Assembly: GCF_902459735.1 (NCBI RefSeq)
Contig: NZ_CABPRV010000002.1
Coordinates: forward strand, 1 to 64,000
From: Pandoraea capi
Lineage (GTDB): Bacteria; Pseudomonadota; Gammaproteobacteria; Burkholderiales; Burkholderiaceae
Length of the DNA: 64,000 bases
Direction of reading: 5' to 3'
Part shown: one piece after another, positions 62,658 to 64,000 of the stretch
How the letters are laid out: each line of letters begins with the position of its first letter
How positions within the stretch are numbered: position 1 is the stretch's first letter
The notes under the pieces: model-generated
Database searches by the model: none
Seen by the model: the letters and a program-made list of their open reading frames with translations, nothing else
Told to the model about the DNA's origin: nothing
Translations under genes and position numbers: made by a program

Positions 62658-64000
62658 TCAGGCGAACGGCGTGCGCATCGTCACCCACTCCTCGGCAGCG
62701 GTCGGGTGCACGGCCAGCGTGCGGTCGAAGTCTGCCTTCGTGGCGCCCATCGAGAGCGCCACACCGAGCAACTGCACTTGCTCGCCCGCGTGATCTCCCA
62801 CCATGTGCGCACCGACGATCTTGTCGGTTGCGCCATCCACCAGCAACTTCATCAGGATCTTCTCCTGACGGCCCGACAGCGTCGCCTTGAGCGGACGGAA
62901 CGATGCCTTGAAGACTTTGAGCTGTGAGTACTGCGCACGGGCTTCGCTTTCCGTCAGTCCCACGACGCCGATTTCCGGGGTGCTGAACACCGCCGTCGGG
63001 ATCAGCTTGTGATCGACGCGCGTGGGTCGCTCGCCAAACACCGTGTCGGCAAACGCCTGACCCTCACGGATCGCCATCGGCGTGAGATTGACGCGATCGG
63101 TGACATCTCCCACCGCAAAAATCGACGGCACGTTCGTGCGCGAGAACTCATCGACGATGACCGCACCCTTGTCATTGAGCGCCACGCCACTGGCGGCCAG
63201 TCCGAGGCCTTGGGTGTAAGGCACACGTCCTGCTGCGCTCAGTAACACGTTGGCGTCATGCGCGCTGCCGTCGGAGAGGGTGATGCGCAATCGATCCTGA
63301 ATCTTCTCGGTACGCTCGATGGTGCGCTCGAGCAGGATCTCGATGCCACGTTCACGGTATGCCGCTTCGAGCGACGTACGGACTTCCTCGTCGAAGCCGC
63401 GCAGCAGGTGCGGCCCACGATGCACGACGGTGACCTTGGACCCCAACCCGGCGAACACGCCGGCGAATTCCAGCGCGATGTAACCGCCGCCGATGATCGT
63501 GATGCGCTCGGGCAGCGATTCGAGATGAAAGACCTCGTTGGAGGAGATGGCGTGCTCGCGGCCGACGAAGTGCGGCTGATCGGCCGGGCGTCCGCCGGTG
63601 GCGATCAGAATATGTCGCGCGGTAATGCGCTCGCCCGTCGCGGGCAGCACGACTGTGTGCGGGCCTTCGATCACGGCACGTGCGGCGACGAGTTCGGCGC
63701 CCGCGCGCTCCAGATTGGTCCGGTAGATGCCTTCGAGCCGCGCGATCTCCGCGTCTTTGCGAGCAATCAGCGTCTTCCAGTCGAACTTGGGCGAGGGGAC
63801 CTGCCAGCCGAATCCGGCGGCATCTTCGAATTCGTCGGCGAAGCGGCTTGCGTAGACGAGCAGCTTCTTCGGCACGCAACCGCGAATCACGCACGTGCCG
63901 CCAACGCGAAATTCCTCGGCCACTTTCACCCGGGCACCGTACTGCGCGGCCACGCGCGCGGCGCGCACGCCGCCCGAACCGGCGCCGATGACGAACAGAT
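62658..64000 (-). CDS. gor: Glutathione reductase (5' end outside window)
   Basis: Glutathione-disulfide reductase keeps glutathione reduced using NADPH. The frame reads LFVIGAGSGGVRAARVAA at the window edge, so only the first residues are missing. The redox disulfide is in GGTCVIRGCVPKKL; the NADPH fold is IIGGGYIALEFAGVFAGLG with VVHRGPHLLRGFDEE, and the catalytic C-terminal His lies in AVHPTAAEEWVTM. About 447 residues are visible. It fits the GST gene functionally but is far from it. The glutathione reductase class is better supported than dihydrolipoamide or mercuric reductase. Confidence 0.93.
   Translation of the reverse strand, partial: LFVIGAGSGGVRAARVAAQYGARVKVAEEFRVGGTCVIRGCVPKKLLVYASRFADEFEDAAGFGWQVPSPKFDWKTLIARKDAEIARLEGIYRTNLERAGAELVAARAVIEGPHTVVLPATGERITARHILIATGGRPADQPHFVGREHAISSNEVFHLESLPERITIIGGGYIALEFAGVFAGLGSKVTVVHRGPHLLRGFDEEVRTSLEAAYRERGIEILLERTIERTEKIQDRLRITLSDGSAHDANVLLSAAGRVPYTQGLGLAASGVALNDKGAVIVDEFSRTNVPSIFAVGDVTDRVNLTPMAIREGQAFADTVFGERPTRVDHKLIPTAVFSTPEIGVVGLTESEARAQYSQLKVFKASFRPLKATLSGRQEKILMKLLVDGATDKIVGAHMVGDHAGEQVQLLGVALSMGATKADFDRTLAVHPTAAEEWVTMRTPFA

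Overview
The window looks like a chromosomal segment of a GC-rich beta-proteobacterium of the order Burkholderiales. A Pandoraea- or Burkholderia-like organism is my best guess. The guess rests on gene content and order: fdsGBA-fdhD-fdsD NAD-linked formate dehydrogenase, a membrane urate hydroxylase (PuuD), a pel exopolysaccharide locus, CadR/CadA, and codon use dominated by G/C third positions. I saw no rRNA, tRNA, prophage, intact insertion sequence or CRISPR array. About 46 protein genes and at least two broken genes are supported. The window cuts the first gene (allA, 5' end missing) and the last gene (glutathione reductase, 5' end missing).

Layout. 1-2061: end of ureidoglycolate lyase, then a divergent TetR regulator / glutathione S-transferase pair with a clear operator between them. 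2442-6627: the conserved four-gene Anbu cluster (circularly permuted ATP-grasp, alpha-E, transglutaminase, Anbu proteasome-like peptidase), whose biological job is still unsettled. 6669-8039: MATE efflux pump. 8540-19628: purine uptake and breakdown (puuD, uraH, an NCS2 permease, an 8-oxoguanine/guanine deaminase, a LysR regulator and a BMP-type nucleoside ABC transporter). 19889-23432: YbiT-like ABC-F protein, aldehyde dehydrogenase, DUF1289 protein. 23630-28017: outer-membrane phospholipase A with a c-di-GMP synthase and a c-di-GMP phosphodiesterase, all on the minus strand. 28385-33127: sulfide:quinone oxidoreductase-like flavoprotein, then divergent cadR/cadA with a MerR-type 19-bp-spacer promoter. 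33169-36099: CHAD protein, HU, metallophosphoesterase.

36469-43023: pelDEFG, the inner-membrane half of the Pel machine, without pelABC beside it, ending in an epimerase gene that has lost its NAD-binding N-terminus. 43340-44110: ferredoxin-NADP reductase. 44208-46601: iron-uptake accessory genes (PepSY, two small membrane proteins) next to a short remnant of a TonB-dependent siderophore receptor. 46981-48144: fatty acid desaturase. 48354-58865: formate metabolism region: YdeP/FdhF-like molybdoenzyme with a small winged-helix partner, a ModE/ModA-like regulator, and the complete fds operon. Repeated CATATG-type dyads sit in front of the regulator and the operon. 58996-64000: a small protein with a duplicated motif, a coiled-coil hypothetical protein, a PhyH-type dioxygenase, a sodium-dependent (NSS) transporter and glutathione reductase.

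Two themes tie the region together. One is purine catabolism with its own importers and regulator. The other is c-di-GMP: a synthase and a phosphodiesterase lie about 8 kb from PelD, the c-di-GMP receptor of Pel secretion. The least explained parts are the Anbu cluster, the decayed pel/epimerase and receptor genes, and the CATATG dyads of the formate region.
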